A stretch of 64,000 nt of DNA, taken from positions 1 to 64,000 of the forward strand of contig QKAF01000009.1 in NCBI GenBank assembly GCA_003246455.1, written 5' to 3'. Source of the stretch: Bacteroidota bacterium. GTDB taxonomy: Bacteria > Bacteroidota > Ignavibacteria > SZUA-365. The position numbers and the translations under genes were made by a program. The notes below the pieces were generated by a model that had not been told where the DNA came from, ran no database searches, and saw nothing but the letters and a program-made list of their open reading frames with translations. Positions within the stretch are counted from its first letter, which is position 1. The number at the start of each line of letters is the position of its first letter. Below, piece after piece: positions 55,747 through 64,000 of this stretch.

Positions 55747-57429
55747 TCATTGACTGGCGGTACTTCCTTCCGCCGTCGGCGATCCCGTTCCGTTGACACC
55801 GCCCGCTTCGGCTGTTTTCTCGAAAATCAGAACGCCGAAGGTCTGATCGGGAGCAATGATCTGCTCCAGCAGCTTGAAATGCGGATTCTGCTGGAAGTAC
55901 TCCATCGGGACATCACCGCCGAACTGGCTGTTGCCGTAATGGCTGTCCCAGACCATGATCGATCCGGTCGGCGCCTTCTCGAGTTCCTCGATCCGCAGGC
56001 CGCGATCCCGGTTCGCATCGTTGATGTCGATATCCGCGAAATAGCGGAAGAGAACGTGGTTCCCGTAGAGCGGACGCGAACGGAATTCCTCCGGCTGCTC
56101 AAGGTACCATTCCGCTGCCTGCTTCACCGTGCTTGCCTCCGTATCGAGCTTCCGCGGCTGCTCGGCATAGACAGTGAAGCCGACGAGCACGGCGACCAGC
56201 AGCACGCTGACCACCGCACCGTTGAAGATTCTCGCCGAGGCATACAGCGCGTATACCGCGAGGAGGCCGATGATCACGGAAACGTGATCGTAGCGCGGCG
56301 CGTCGATGAGGATCAGTCCGTTGGTATCACGCGCGAGAAAGATCAGGCTGATGATCGTGAATCCGCCGAGAATGGCATAATTCACCACGGGCGTGCGGTT
56401 CTCGAGCATCGCATTCACCCCTTTGGCTGCGTAGATCGCCGTCAGCGGAGCGATGGAGAGCAGATACCGCCAGTGGCCAGGGTTCGCGCCGAAGTTCGGC
56501 ACGTCCCACGCGGAAACGACCGCCCACGCGAACATGATCGTGAAGGTGAAAAACAGGAATCCGTGTTCGCTGAGCGTTTCCTTCATCCGGTCGAAGGGGT
56601 AGAAGGATTTCCAGTATCCCAGAACGAGCAGCGGGAGCACCACCGGACCCACCATATAGATGTACGTTCCGAAATAGTGCCAGAACGGTTTGTGGGGAAC
56701 CTCGACGCCGAGGCCGATGCGCTGCATGTCGTCGAGCATCCACATGATATTCCCGGTGGACGCCCACCCGATCAGCGCGAGGACGAGCGGCGTCCAGGCC
56801 AGCAGCAGGAAAGGGATCCACTGTCGGCGCATGAGAAACAGCACGCCGAGTCCGATGCTCACAAGCGCGAATTCCTGTCGGATGGCAAAGACATACGACG
56901 AGGTGATCGCGGCCCAGATCCACCGTTCCCGGTAGTAGAAGTACAGGGACAGAACGATGAACAGCCCCGCGGTGATTTCCGAATAGGCCCGGAACGAAAG
57001 CTGGAGATACAGCGGCTGCGCCGCGAGGAAGATGGCAGCGAGCGACGCGTTCTTCATCTTCATTGCGCGTCCGAGCTTGTAAGTCATGACTACGGTCAGC
57101 GCGGAGATGATGCAGTGCGCCAGCACAACGCCCGTGAACCCGAACAGTCCGGGAACGACGAGGAGGATTTTCCATCCCGGTTTGGGCTGGTTTCCCATGA
57201 TCGAGAAGGGATCGCCCCAGAACTGCCGGATGTTGCGGTAGTGACCGATTTCATCGTCCTGGTAAAATCCGGTCGAGCCATGGCTGAACCAGTAATACAG
57301 CAGCACGAGCAAGGGCAGCAGGAGCCAGATGTACCTGTCCAGAAAATCGTCGAGATTGAATGCAGGCGGAATCGTCTTCGATTCCGCTCTTCCTGCGCTT
57401 CCCTGCCTGCTTTTTCTTGTCTTCACCAT
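55747..57429 (-). CDS. Polytopic membrane glycosyltransferase (GT39/ArnT-like)
   Basis: 560 aa, many TM segments; N-terminal loop FYQDDEIGHYRNIRQFW has acidic DE typical of GT-C enzymes. Confidence 0.65.
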   Translation of the reverse strand: MVKTRKSRQGSAGRAESKTIPPAFNLDDFLDRYIWLLLPLLVLLYYWFSHGSTGFYQDDEIGHYRNIRQFWGDPFSIMGNQPKPGWKILLVVPGLFGFTGVVLAHCIISALTVVMTYKLGRAMKMKNASLAAIFLAAQPLYLQLSFRAYSEITAGLFIVLSLYFYYRERWIWAAITSSYVFAIRQEFALVSIGLGVLFLMRRQWIPFLLLAWTPLVLALIGWASTGNIMWMLDDMQRIGLGVEVPHKPFWHYFGTYIYMVGPVVLPLLVLGYWKSFYPFDRMKETLSEHGFLFFTFTIMFAWAVVSAWDVPNFGANPGHWRYLLSIAPLTAIYAAKGVNAMLENRTPVVNYAILGGFTIISLIFLARDTNGLILIDAPRYDHVSVIIGLLAVYALYASARIFNGAVVSVLLVAVLVGFTVYAEQPRKLDTEASTVKQAAEWYLEQPEEFRSRPLYGNHVLFRYFADIDINDANRDRGLRIEELEKAPTGSIMVWDSHYGNSQFGGDVPMEYFQQNPHFKLLEQIIAPDQTFGVLIFEKTAEAGGVNGTGSPTAEGSTASQ

Positions 57430-57434
57430 CTCGG

Positions 57435-58601
57435 TCAGCTCCGCTCCTTTGCTTTGCTTCGTTGGTACAGTTCCTCGATCCCATCGGCCATGTACTCCCA
57501 GGAGTACTTTTTCTTTTCCTCGATCACGCCGGCACGAAAATCCTCGAACCGGTCGTTCTCAAAGAAAGAAATGACCGCATCCGCGATCGCGGAAGGCTTT
57601 TCTGGGGGCACGATGAATCCGGTGCGCCCGTCGACGATAACCTCGCCCAGTCCGCCGACATCGGTCGCAATCACCGGGCGGTGGAAGTTGTAGGCGATCT
57701 GGATGATGCCGCTCTGGGTGGCAGACTTGTAGGGCAGCGTCATAACGTCGGCGGCGGAAAAATACGCGCCGACTTCTTCGTTCGGCACGTAGTCCGAATG
57801 AAAGATCACCGCGTCGTCGATCCCGAGTCTGCGGACCTGGTCACGGTACTGCGCCTCGTTGTTGTAGAATTCACCGACCACCAGCAGCGTGACGCGCGTT
57901 TTCGCGAGAATCGCGGGCATGGCGTCGAGAATGACGTCCAGCCCCTTGTAATCGCGGACGTATCCGAAAAATAGAAGCACGCGGGCGTCGTCCCCGAGCT
58001 TCATCGCCGGATCCATTTCCCGCAGCTTCGCACGCGCCTCCGTCCGGGAGCTTTCCTCGCCGAAAATCTCGTATACCGGGTGAGGCAGATATGCGAGCAG
58101 CGGATCCTTTTTCCACAGGCGCAGGTCCCGTTCGACAGCACGCGACTGTACGACATAGCTGTCGATGAAGCGGAAGGCGAAGCGCGTCAGCAGTTTGTCT
58201 CCGGGCCGCCGCTCATGCGGAATGACGTTGTCGCAGATGAACATCGTACGCGTGGACCGGCCCCAGCGGGCGATCGCCGCGATGACACCGTACGACGGAG
58301 CGAAAAAAGGCATCCAGAACTTGAACACTATCAGGTCGGCGTGCAGCGCGCGGACGCGGAAGCCCGTGCGAATCCAGTTCAGCGGGTTGATCGAATCGAT
58401 CCATTGCTCGCTCGCGACCGGGACCCCCGCATCCCCGCTCTCCTCCTGGGATTTGCCCGGGAACAGGAGCTTCGGGTACTGGCGGGAGAACGTCACGATG
58501 CGGACATCATGACGCCGCGAAAGGTATTTCCATAACAGTCCGACATAGTGGGCGATACCGCCCCGCAGCGGATACGCCGTGCCGATGAGCACGATGTTCA
58601 T
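57435..58601 (-). CDS. Glycosyltransferase family 4
   Basis: MNIVLIGTAYPLRGGIAHYVGLLWKYLSRRHDVRIVTFSRQYPKLLFPG...; start 58601 overlaps the upstream stop (ATGA); ORF-track start 59090 is too long. Confidence 0.88.
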   Translation of the reverse strand: MNIVLIGTAYPLRGGIAHYVGLLWKYLSRRHDVRIVTFSRQYPKLLFPGKSQEESGDAGVPVASEQWIDSINPLNWIRTGFRVRALHADLIVFKFWMPFFAPSYGVIAAIARWGRSTRTMFICDNVIPHERRPGDKLLTRFAFRFIDSYVVQSRAVERDLRLWKKDPLLAYLPHPVYEIFGEESSRTEARAKLREMDPAMKLGDDARVLLFFGYVRDYKGLDVILDAMPAILAKTRVTLLVVGEFYNNEAQYRDQVRRLGIDDAVIFHSDYVPNEEVGAYFSAADVMTLPYKSATQSGIIQIAYNFHRPVIATDVGGLGEVIVDGRTGFIVPPEKPSAIADAVISFFENDRFEDFRAGVIEEKKKYSWEYMADGIEELYQRSKAKERS

Positions 58602-59740
58602 CAGGAGCCGCTGCCTCCGGCGGAACCGGCGGTGCGAACGCCCTCGCCGGCGCGTATGACGGCGTCGCGCACGCGGTCGACTTCGAGATGCTCCATGCAG
58701 CGATATTCCTCGTTGCGGCAGGTCGCCTGGAAAAAGCAGGTGCACGGTTTCGACGGTTCGAGAATTTCGCCGCGTCCGTACAGTTCGAATTCGTGACGGT
58801 TGAAAATGTTGTTGAACAGAATCAACGGCTTTTTCAGACCGATTGCAAGATGCATGGCCATGGTCACCGCCGATACGATGACGTCGCAGCGATCCATCAG
58901 CGCAATGAAATCCTTGAGCGGGAAATGTCCGAGGTACAGGCCGTCGGACGCCGCCGCAAAGGCAATATTCTTTTCGTGTTCCTGCTCGCCGCCGAGAAAC
59001 AGCGGCTGATACCCCGCTTCCCGAAGCGATACAGCCAGTTCGATCCAGTACGCGTCCGGCCAGAGGCGGCTGGTCCACCGTCCCCCGCATCCGGTGTTGA
59101 GACCGATCACCGGACGGTCCTTCGAAATGCGCACGCCTTTCTCCTCGGCCGCGGTTTCAAGATCGAAACGGCGATCGAGGTCGAGCACGTACTCCTCCCC
59201 CTTCCATTCGAATCCGCAAACCTCGAAGATCTCCTGCACGTAGTGTTTCGTGTTCGCCTTGTTGAGATCGTCGAAGATGCCGGTATTGAACTTGTGCCGG
59301 GCGTCCGCGTCGACGGGAGCACAGATGCCGCCGTGCAGCGTGAACCCTTTCTTGACGCCCGCCTCGATGCGCGCCGCAAGTGCGCAGGCCTCGAGGTCCT
59401 TGTCGAGATTGATCAGCAGGTCGAAGCGGATCGCGAGCAGCGCCGCGACGCTGGCCGCGTCGAATCGAAGCTTGCGGTCCACGCCGGCGGGCAGCACGTC
59501 GGGCGTGAGTGTGAGCCACCAGATGCGCGCCGCCGGATATTCGGCGCGGAGGCGCTCGAGCAGCGGCGTGGTGCGGATGACGTCCCCGATGGCGCCCAGC
59601 TTGATGATCAGAATGTTGCCGTCCGTCGGATCATAATGCGTGCAGTCGACACAGTGCACACCCTCGCGTTTGTGCGGGGCGCAGGGGATGTCGCCGCGAA
59701 AATGCCGGCAGTCGGACTTGTAGACAATGGGTTCGTTCAT
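58601..59740 (-). CDS. Glycosyltransferase family 9 (heptosyltransferase-like)
   Basis: 379 aa; NILIIKLGAIGDVIRTTPLLERLRAEYPAARIWWLT, GLNTGCGGRWTSRLWP. Confidence 0.88.
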   Translation of the reverse strand: MNEPIVYKSDCRHFRGDIPCAPHKREGVHCVDCTHYDPTDGNILIIKLGAIGDVIRTTPLLERLRAEYPAARIWWLTLTPDVLPAGVDRKLRFDAASVAALLAIRFDLLINLDKDLEACALAARIEAGVKKGFTLHGGICAPVDADARHKFNTGIFDDLNKANTKHYVQEIFEVCGFEWKGEEYVLDLDRRFDLETAAEEKGVRISKDRPVIGLNTGCGGRWTSRLWPDAYWIELAVSLREAGYQPLFLGGEQEHEKNIAFAAASDGLYLGHFPLKDFIALMDRCDVIVSAVTMAMHLAIGLKKPLILFNNIFNRHEFELYGRGEILEPSKPCTCFFQATCRNEEYRCMEHLEVDRVRDAVIRAGEGVRTAGSAGGSGS

Positions 59741-59848
59741 TTCACTCGTTGTTGTGATTCCGGAAGCGGGGGTTTTCTGATGGTTGACACCGCGTCGGCC
59801 CGGAGTTTGTCCGCAGCACGCGCGTGCGGCGCTCGCGCGCCGCGGCGG

Positions 59849-60838
59849 TTACTCGTGCAGCTCGCTGATGCTGTAGTCGCCCGCTTTGGCATCGGATTTC
59901 GTTATCATCTCGGCGAGGAGTCCCGTGGAGATGAGCTGTATCCCGAGCAGCATGAGCAGGACGCCCAGCAGAAGCATCGGCCGGTCACCCACCGGATACC
60001 CCATGAGCCATTCCACCGTCATCCAGGTGTTGATCATCAGTCCCAGCATCAGCATCGCGCCGCCCAGTGTCCCGAAGACGTGCAGCGGCCGCTGCGTGTA
60101 CCGCGAAGTGAACATGACGGTCAGCAGATCGAGGAAGCCCTTGAAGAAACGGCTCAGGCCGAATTTCGTGTGCCCGTATTTTCGCGGATGATGCTGCACG
60201 GCCAGTTCGGTGACGGTGAAGCCCGCCATTTTGGCCAGCACGGGAATGTAGCGGTGCATCTCGCCATAGATGTTCACCGATTTCACGACTTCATGGCGAT
60301 AGGCCTTGAGCCCGCAGTTGAAATCGTGAATGGGGATGCCCGACATCTTGCCGGTCACGAAATTGAAGAACTTCGAGGGAATCGTTTTGGAGATCGGATC
60401 GTAGCGTTTCTTCTTCCAGCCGGAAACCATGTCCCAGCCTTCCTCGATCCTGGCGATGAGGAGCGGAATCTCGGCGGGATCGTCCTGCAGATCGGCGTCC
60501 ATCGTGATGACGTACCGCCCGCGCGCTTTTTCGAAGCCTACGGCAAGTGCGGCGGACTTTCCATAGTTCCGGCGAAAGCGCACGACCTTGAAGCGCGCGT
60601 CGCGCTCATGCAGGCTGCGCATCAGTTCCAGCGAGCCGTCGTGGGAACCGTCATCGATGAACCAGACTTCCCAGTGGGGCGTCATCCCGGACAGGACTTC
60701 ATCGAGTCGGGCCGAGAGTTCCGGCAGGGAATCCTTTTCATTATAGGAAGGGATGACGACCGAAATTTCGGCGGCCTGCGTATCCTGCATGCTCGCCTGG
60801 CTCTGTGCCGCGGAAGGACTGTGTTGCGCTGTCTGCAA
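59849..60838 (-). CDS. Glycosyltransferase family 2 (polyprenyl-phosphate glycosyltransferase, DPM1/ArnC-like)
   Basis: 329 aa; ISVVIPSYNEKDSLPELSARLDEVL, MDADLQDDPAEIPLLIARIEEGWDMVSGWKKKRYDP, two C-terminal TM. Confidence 0.9.
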   Translation of the reverse strand: MQTAQHSPSAAQSQASMQDTQAAEISVVIPSYNEKDSLPELSARLDEVLSGMTPHWEVWFIDDGSHDGSLELMRSLHERDARFKVVRFRRNYGKSAALAVGFEKARGRYVITMDADLQDDPAEIPLLIARIEEGWDMVSGWKKKRYDPISKTIPSKFFNFVTGKMSGIPIHDFNCGLKAYRHEVVKSVNIYGEMHRYIPVLAKMAGFTVTELAVQHHPRKYGHTKFGLSRFFKGFLDLLTVMFTSRYTQRPLHVFGTLGGAMLMLGLMINTWMTVEWLMGYPVGDRPMLLLGVLLMLLGIQLISTGLLAEMITKSDAKAGDYSISELHE

Positions 60839-60991
60839 ATCGTGGCTGTCAATTGATATAAAAAATGAAAAATATCAGGATCGGGGCTGAGATGCAATGA
60901 ATGAAAAGTGTTACCTTGCGGGTTTGATGTCTGCCTGCGCCAGCCGCTCCGGCGTCGGCCTCACCGTCCGGCGATACTCGACACAGCATTC

Positions 60992-62263
60992 ATGTGGACA
61001 TTCTTCTATAACCTGTTCGTCCTGCCGCCGCTCTGGCTCGCGTTTCGCGTGCTCTGGCTTTTCAACCGCAAGGTCCGGCGCGGGCTTCGCGGCCGCCACA
61101 GCTCGCTGCAGAGGCTGCGCGTGTTCATCCGCAACAATCCCGGCAGCCGTCGCCTGTGGGTGCACGCCTCGTCCATGGGAGAGTTCGAGCAGGCCAAACC
61201 GATTATCGAAGCGCTTCGCGAGCGTGATCCGGACCTCGTGATCATCGCCTCGTTCTTCTCTCCGTCGGGCTATGAAAACAACCTGCGGTACCGCGCCGTC
61301 GACGCCGTGGTGTATATCCCCTTCGACACACCGTTCCGCGCCCGCCGCTTTCTCGAACTGATGCAGCCGACGGCCGCGGTGTTCATCCGCTATGACGTCT
61401 GGCCGAACCATATCTGGGCCTGTCGACGCATGGGCATTCCCGTCATGCTCGCCAACGCCACGCTCCGGGAAAACTCGGGCCGCCTGTTCCCCCTTATCCG
61501 CCGATTCCACCGCCGCGTTTTCAACAGCATGGACGCCATCCTCACCGTATCGGAGAGCGATGCCGCGGTGTTCCGCTGGCTCCGTCTGCAGCATCCGCTG
61601 ATCGAGGCGGTGGGGGATACGCGCTACGACCGCGTGGCAGGGAAAGCCGCGCTTTCGCGGAAACGCACGCTCGTACCGGAGCGCATTCTCAAGGGACGAA
61701 AGGTCATCGTCGCAGGGAGCAGCTGGCCTGAAGACGAGGAGATGCTGCTTCCCGCGCTCTTCCGGCTGCTCGACGAGGATCCGGAACTGCTCTGCGTGGT
61801 CGTGCCGCATGAACCGACGATCGATCACCTGGAATTCCTCGAATACCGTCTCAACGGCACTATCCCCTCGCTGCGTTTCTCCTACCTGCAGTCGTGGAAC
61901 GGAGAGCGGGTGCTGATCGTGGACAGCATCGGCATCCTCCTGCCGCTGTATGCCGTGGCCAGCGTGGCCTTCGTCGGCGGCGGATTCAAGAGCAACGTGC
62001 ACAATACACTGGAACCTGCCGCCTACGGGATCCCCGTATTATACGGTCCGAAAATCGGCAACAGCCAGGAAGCGCGGGAACTTGCGGCTGCGGGCGGCGG
62101 ATTCATCGTGCGTTCGGAAGAAGAAATCGAGTCCACGCTCCGCACCCTTCTCGCCGACTCCGGCCGCCGCGCGGAGGCGGGTGCCGCTGCCGGCCGCTTC
62201 GTTGCCGAGCGCTCCGGTTCCACCGCCCATATCCTCACGCGTCTCCTGCCGATGATCGACTGA
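60992..62263 (+). CDS. waaA: 3-deoxy-D-manno-octulosonic acid transferase
   Basis: MWTFFYNLFVLPPLWLAFRVL, LWVHASSMGEFEQAKPIIEALRERDPDLVIIASFFSPSGYEN, VAFVGGGFKSNVHNTLEPAAYGIPVLYGP. Confidence 0.93.
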   Translation: MWTFFYNLFVLPPLWLAFRVLWLFNRKVRRGLRGRHSSLQRLRVFIRNNPGSRRLWVHASSMGEFEQAKPIIEALRERDPDLVIIASFFSPSGYENNLRYRAVDAVVYIPFDTPFRARRFLELMQPTAAVFIRYDVWPNHIWACRRMGIPVMLANATLRENSGRLFPLIRRFHRRVFNSMDAILTVSESDAAVFRWLRLQHPLIEAVGDTRYDRVAGKAALSRKRTLVPERILKGRKVIVAGSSWPEDEEMLLPALFRLLDEDPELLCVVVPHEPTIDHLEFLEYRLNGTIPSLRFSYLQSWNGERVLIVDSIGILLPLYAVASVAFVGGGFKSNVHNTLEPAAYGIPVLYGPKIGNSQEARELAAAGGGFIVRSEEEIESTLRTLLADSGRRAEAGAAAGRFVAERSGSTAHILTRLLPMID

Positions 62264-62310
62264 CGCCGCGCGGGTGCTTTCCGCCGTTGGTCTTTCCCTG
62301 CCTACGAGCG

Positions 62311-63078
62311 CTATTTGCGCTCCAGCGCCTTCGCCTCGTCCCAGTATCGGTCCATTTCTTCCAGCGTGGCATCGCGCGGGTCCATCCCCTGTTCCCGTAC
62401 GCGCCGCTCCACGTGGCGGAAGCGGCGATCGAACTTGTCGATGGTGCGCCGCAGGGCGTCCTCGGGATTGACCTTGATGAAGCGGGTGAAGTTGACGATG
62501 GAAAACAGCAGGTCCCCGACCTCCTCCTCCATGTCGCTTCCGCTGCGGCGCTCGACCGCCTCCCGCAGTTCCTCGAGCTCCTCCTGCACCTTCTTCCAGA
62601 CATCCTCGCGGTGTTCCCAGTCGAACCCGATCTTCGAGGCCTTGTCCTGCATCCGGTGCGCCTTCAGCAGCGCCGGCAGCGAGCGCGGCACGCCGTCGAT
62701 CACCGACTCCCGCCCTTCTTCCATTTTTATCTGCTCCCAGTTTTTCAGCACCTCGGTGGAATCCTCCACTTTCGTATCGCCGAAAATATGCGGGTGGCGC
62801 CGGACCAGCTTCTCGATGATCGCGCGAAGAACGTCGTTGATGTCGAATCGGCCCTCCTCCTCCGCGATGCGGCTGTGGAACACCACGTGCAGCAGCAGAT
62901 CGCCGAGTTCGTGCTGCAGGTCGTCGTCGTTCCGATGATCGATCGCTTCCACGACCTCGTAGGCTTCTTCGATGGTATGCCCCTTGATCGAGTCGTTGGT
63001 CTGTTCACGGTCCCACGGACATTCATTCCGCAGCCGGCGCATGATGGAGAGAAGTTCGTCGAATGTATGAGGATGCAT
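62311..63078 (-). CDS. mazG: Nucleoside triphosphate pyrophosphohydrolase MazG
   Basis: FDELLSIMRRLRNECPWDREQTNDSIKGHTIEEAYEVVEAI...ELGDLLLHVVFHSRIAEE; duplicated MazG domain EEEVGDLLFSIVNFTRF. Confidence 0.95.
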   Translation of the reverse strand: MHPHTFDELLSIMRRLRNECPWDREQTNDSIKGHTIEEAYEVVEAIDHRNDDDLQHELGDLLLHVVFHSRIAEEEGRFDINDVLRAIIEKLVRRHPHIFGDTKVEDSTEVLKNWEQIKMEEGRESVIDGVPRSLPALLKAHRMQDKASKIGFDWEHREDVWKKVQEELEELREAVERRSGSDMEEEVGDLLFSIVNFTRFIKVNPEDALRRTIDKFDRRFRHVERRVREQGMDPRDATLEEMDRYWDEAKALERK

Positions 63079-63225
63079 GGGTCTCCGGGGCCTCGTAAAT
63101 GGACAAATCAGTTTCGCTCCGTTCAAGCTAGTTAAAAATCGCTGGAGCCAAAAACGGACCTGCCGCACCCTCCTTGCACAATCCCCGTGAAAAACCTAGC
63201 TTGAAAATTGACAAACTGTGGCCTC

Positions 63226-64000
63226 ATGAGTGTCTCCTATACGCTGAAAGAAAGTTTTGCGGGATTCAGGCGGAACAGGTCCGCCTCGCTGATCACCGTC
63301 TTCACGGTGAGCATCTCCCTGTTGCTGCTCGGCGTATTCGTGATCATCACGATGAACTTCGCGACCTTCGTGGATCAGATCCGTTCGCGCGTGGATCTCG
63401 AAGTCTTCCTGTCTTCGGAAATGAGCGAGAGTCAGCAGGAAGGGATGACGCGCATACTGAGCAATATCCCGGGGGTGGAAGAGGTCTCGTTCATCTCCAA
63501 GGAGGACGCGGCGAAAATTTTCAAGCAGGATTTCGGCGAGAGTTTCGATGACATTCTCGACGACAACCCGCTCCCGCAGAGTTACCGCCTGTCCATCCAG
63601 GAGGGGTACAACAACGCCGACAGCGTGCAGATCATCGCGGCGCGGGTCGAGAAACTGCAGATGGTGGAAAGCGTGCACTACCGCAAACAGCTGCTGCAGC
63701 TGATCGATCGCCGTGCGCGCGCGTTCGGCTACGCGGCCGGCTTCATCGGCATGATTCTCGCGCTCAGCGCGATCATCCTCGTCGCGAACACCATCCGTCT
63801 CACCATCTACGCGAAACGGCATATCATCCGCACCATGAAGCTCGTCGGAGCGACCTCAATGCTCATCCGCCTTCCCTTCCTGATCGAGGGCGCGTTTCAC
63901 GGCATCATCGGCGGGGTGATCGCCTCGCTGCTCATCGACATCGTCTTCACGTTCTTCATCCAGCCGCTGTCGGAAGACCTGCTGGTGAACATCGGCGTGA
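63226..64000 (+). CDS. ftsX: Cell division permease FtsX (truncated by window end)
   Basis: MSVSYTLKESFAGFRRNRSASLITVFTVSISLLLLGVFVIITMNFATFVDQIRSRVDLEVFL...; open to window edge, absent from the ORF track. Confidence 0.88.
   Translation, partial: MSVSYTLKESFAGFRRNRSASLITVFTVSISLLLLGVFVIITMNFATFVDQIRSRVDLEVFLSSEMSESQQEGMTRILSNIPGVEEVSFISKEDAAKIFKQDFGESFDDILDDNPLPQSYRLSIQEGYNNADSVQIIAARVEKLQMVESVHYRKQLLQLIDRRARAFGYAAGFIGMILALSAIILVANTIRLTIYAKRHIIRTMKLVGATSMLIRLPFLIEGAFHGIIGGVIASLLIDIVFTFFIQPLSEDLLVNIGV

Noticed and set aside
55741-57693. 650-aa plus-strand ORF
   Set aside because: Antisense to the polytopic GT39-like gene; no domain.
1-64000. CRISPR arrays, tRNA/rRNA genes, IS elements, prophage, toxin-antitoxin or known defence systems
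   Set aside because: No regularly spaced repeats, transposase/integrase motifs or tRNA/rRNA-like sequences seen by eye in the intergenic regions; a tRNAscan-SE/Infernal/DefenseFinder run would be decisive.

Overview
High-GC window with a dense bacterial gene layout and no tRNA, rRNA, CRISPR or transposase that I could recognise. A T9SS-type C-terminal sorting domain, Omp85/DUF5723-like barrels and a KDO transferase point to a diderm of the Bacteroidota/Chlorobiota (FCB) group (inference). The main content is: (1) a compact 8-gene kynurenine/2-aminomuconate tryptophan-degradation operon (2657-10878) with an rsmB-like rRNA methyltransferase translationally coupled to its end; (2) a tryptophanase-type beta-eliminating lyase about 7 kb away, giving a second, competing tryptophan catabolic route; (3) a tightly overlapping PTPS-folE-SDR-SDR operon (43964-46494) that looks like a tetrahydrobiopterin pathway; (4) envelope and glycan genes (Wzc-like autokinase, SLBB protein, GT2 fused to a polyprenyl-phosphate sugar transferase module that appears to lack its catalytic motifs, patatin-POTRA-Omp85 protein, T9SS heparinase-like protein, 6xLysM lytic transglycosylase, LCP protein, LPS-core glycosyltransferases); (5) housekeeping genes (rpsD, EF-G-like, cinA-pyrR-pyrB-pyrC, accA, pepA, glgP, mazG, ftsX). 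Many ORFs in the track are antisense shadows caused by high GC. All product calls come from reading the sequence; no database search was run.
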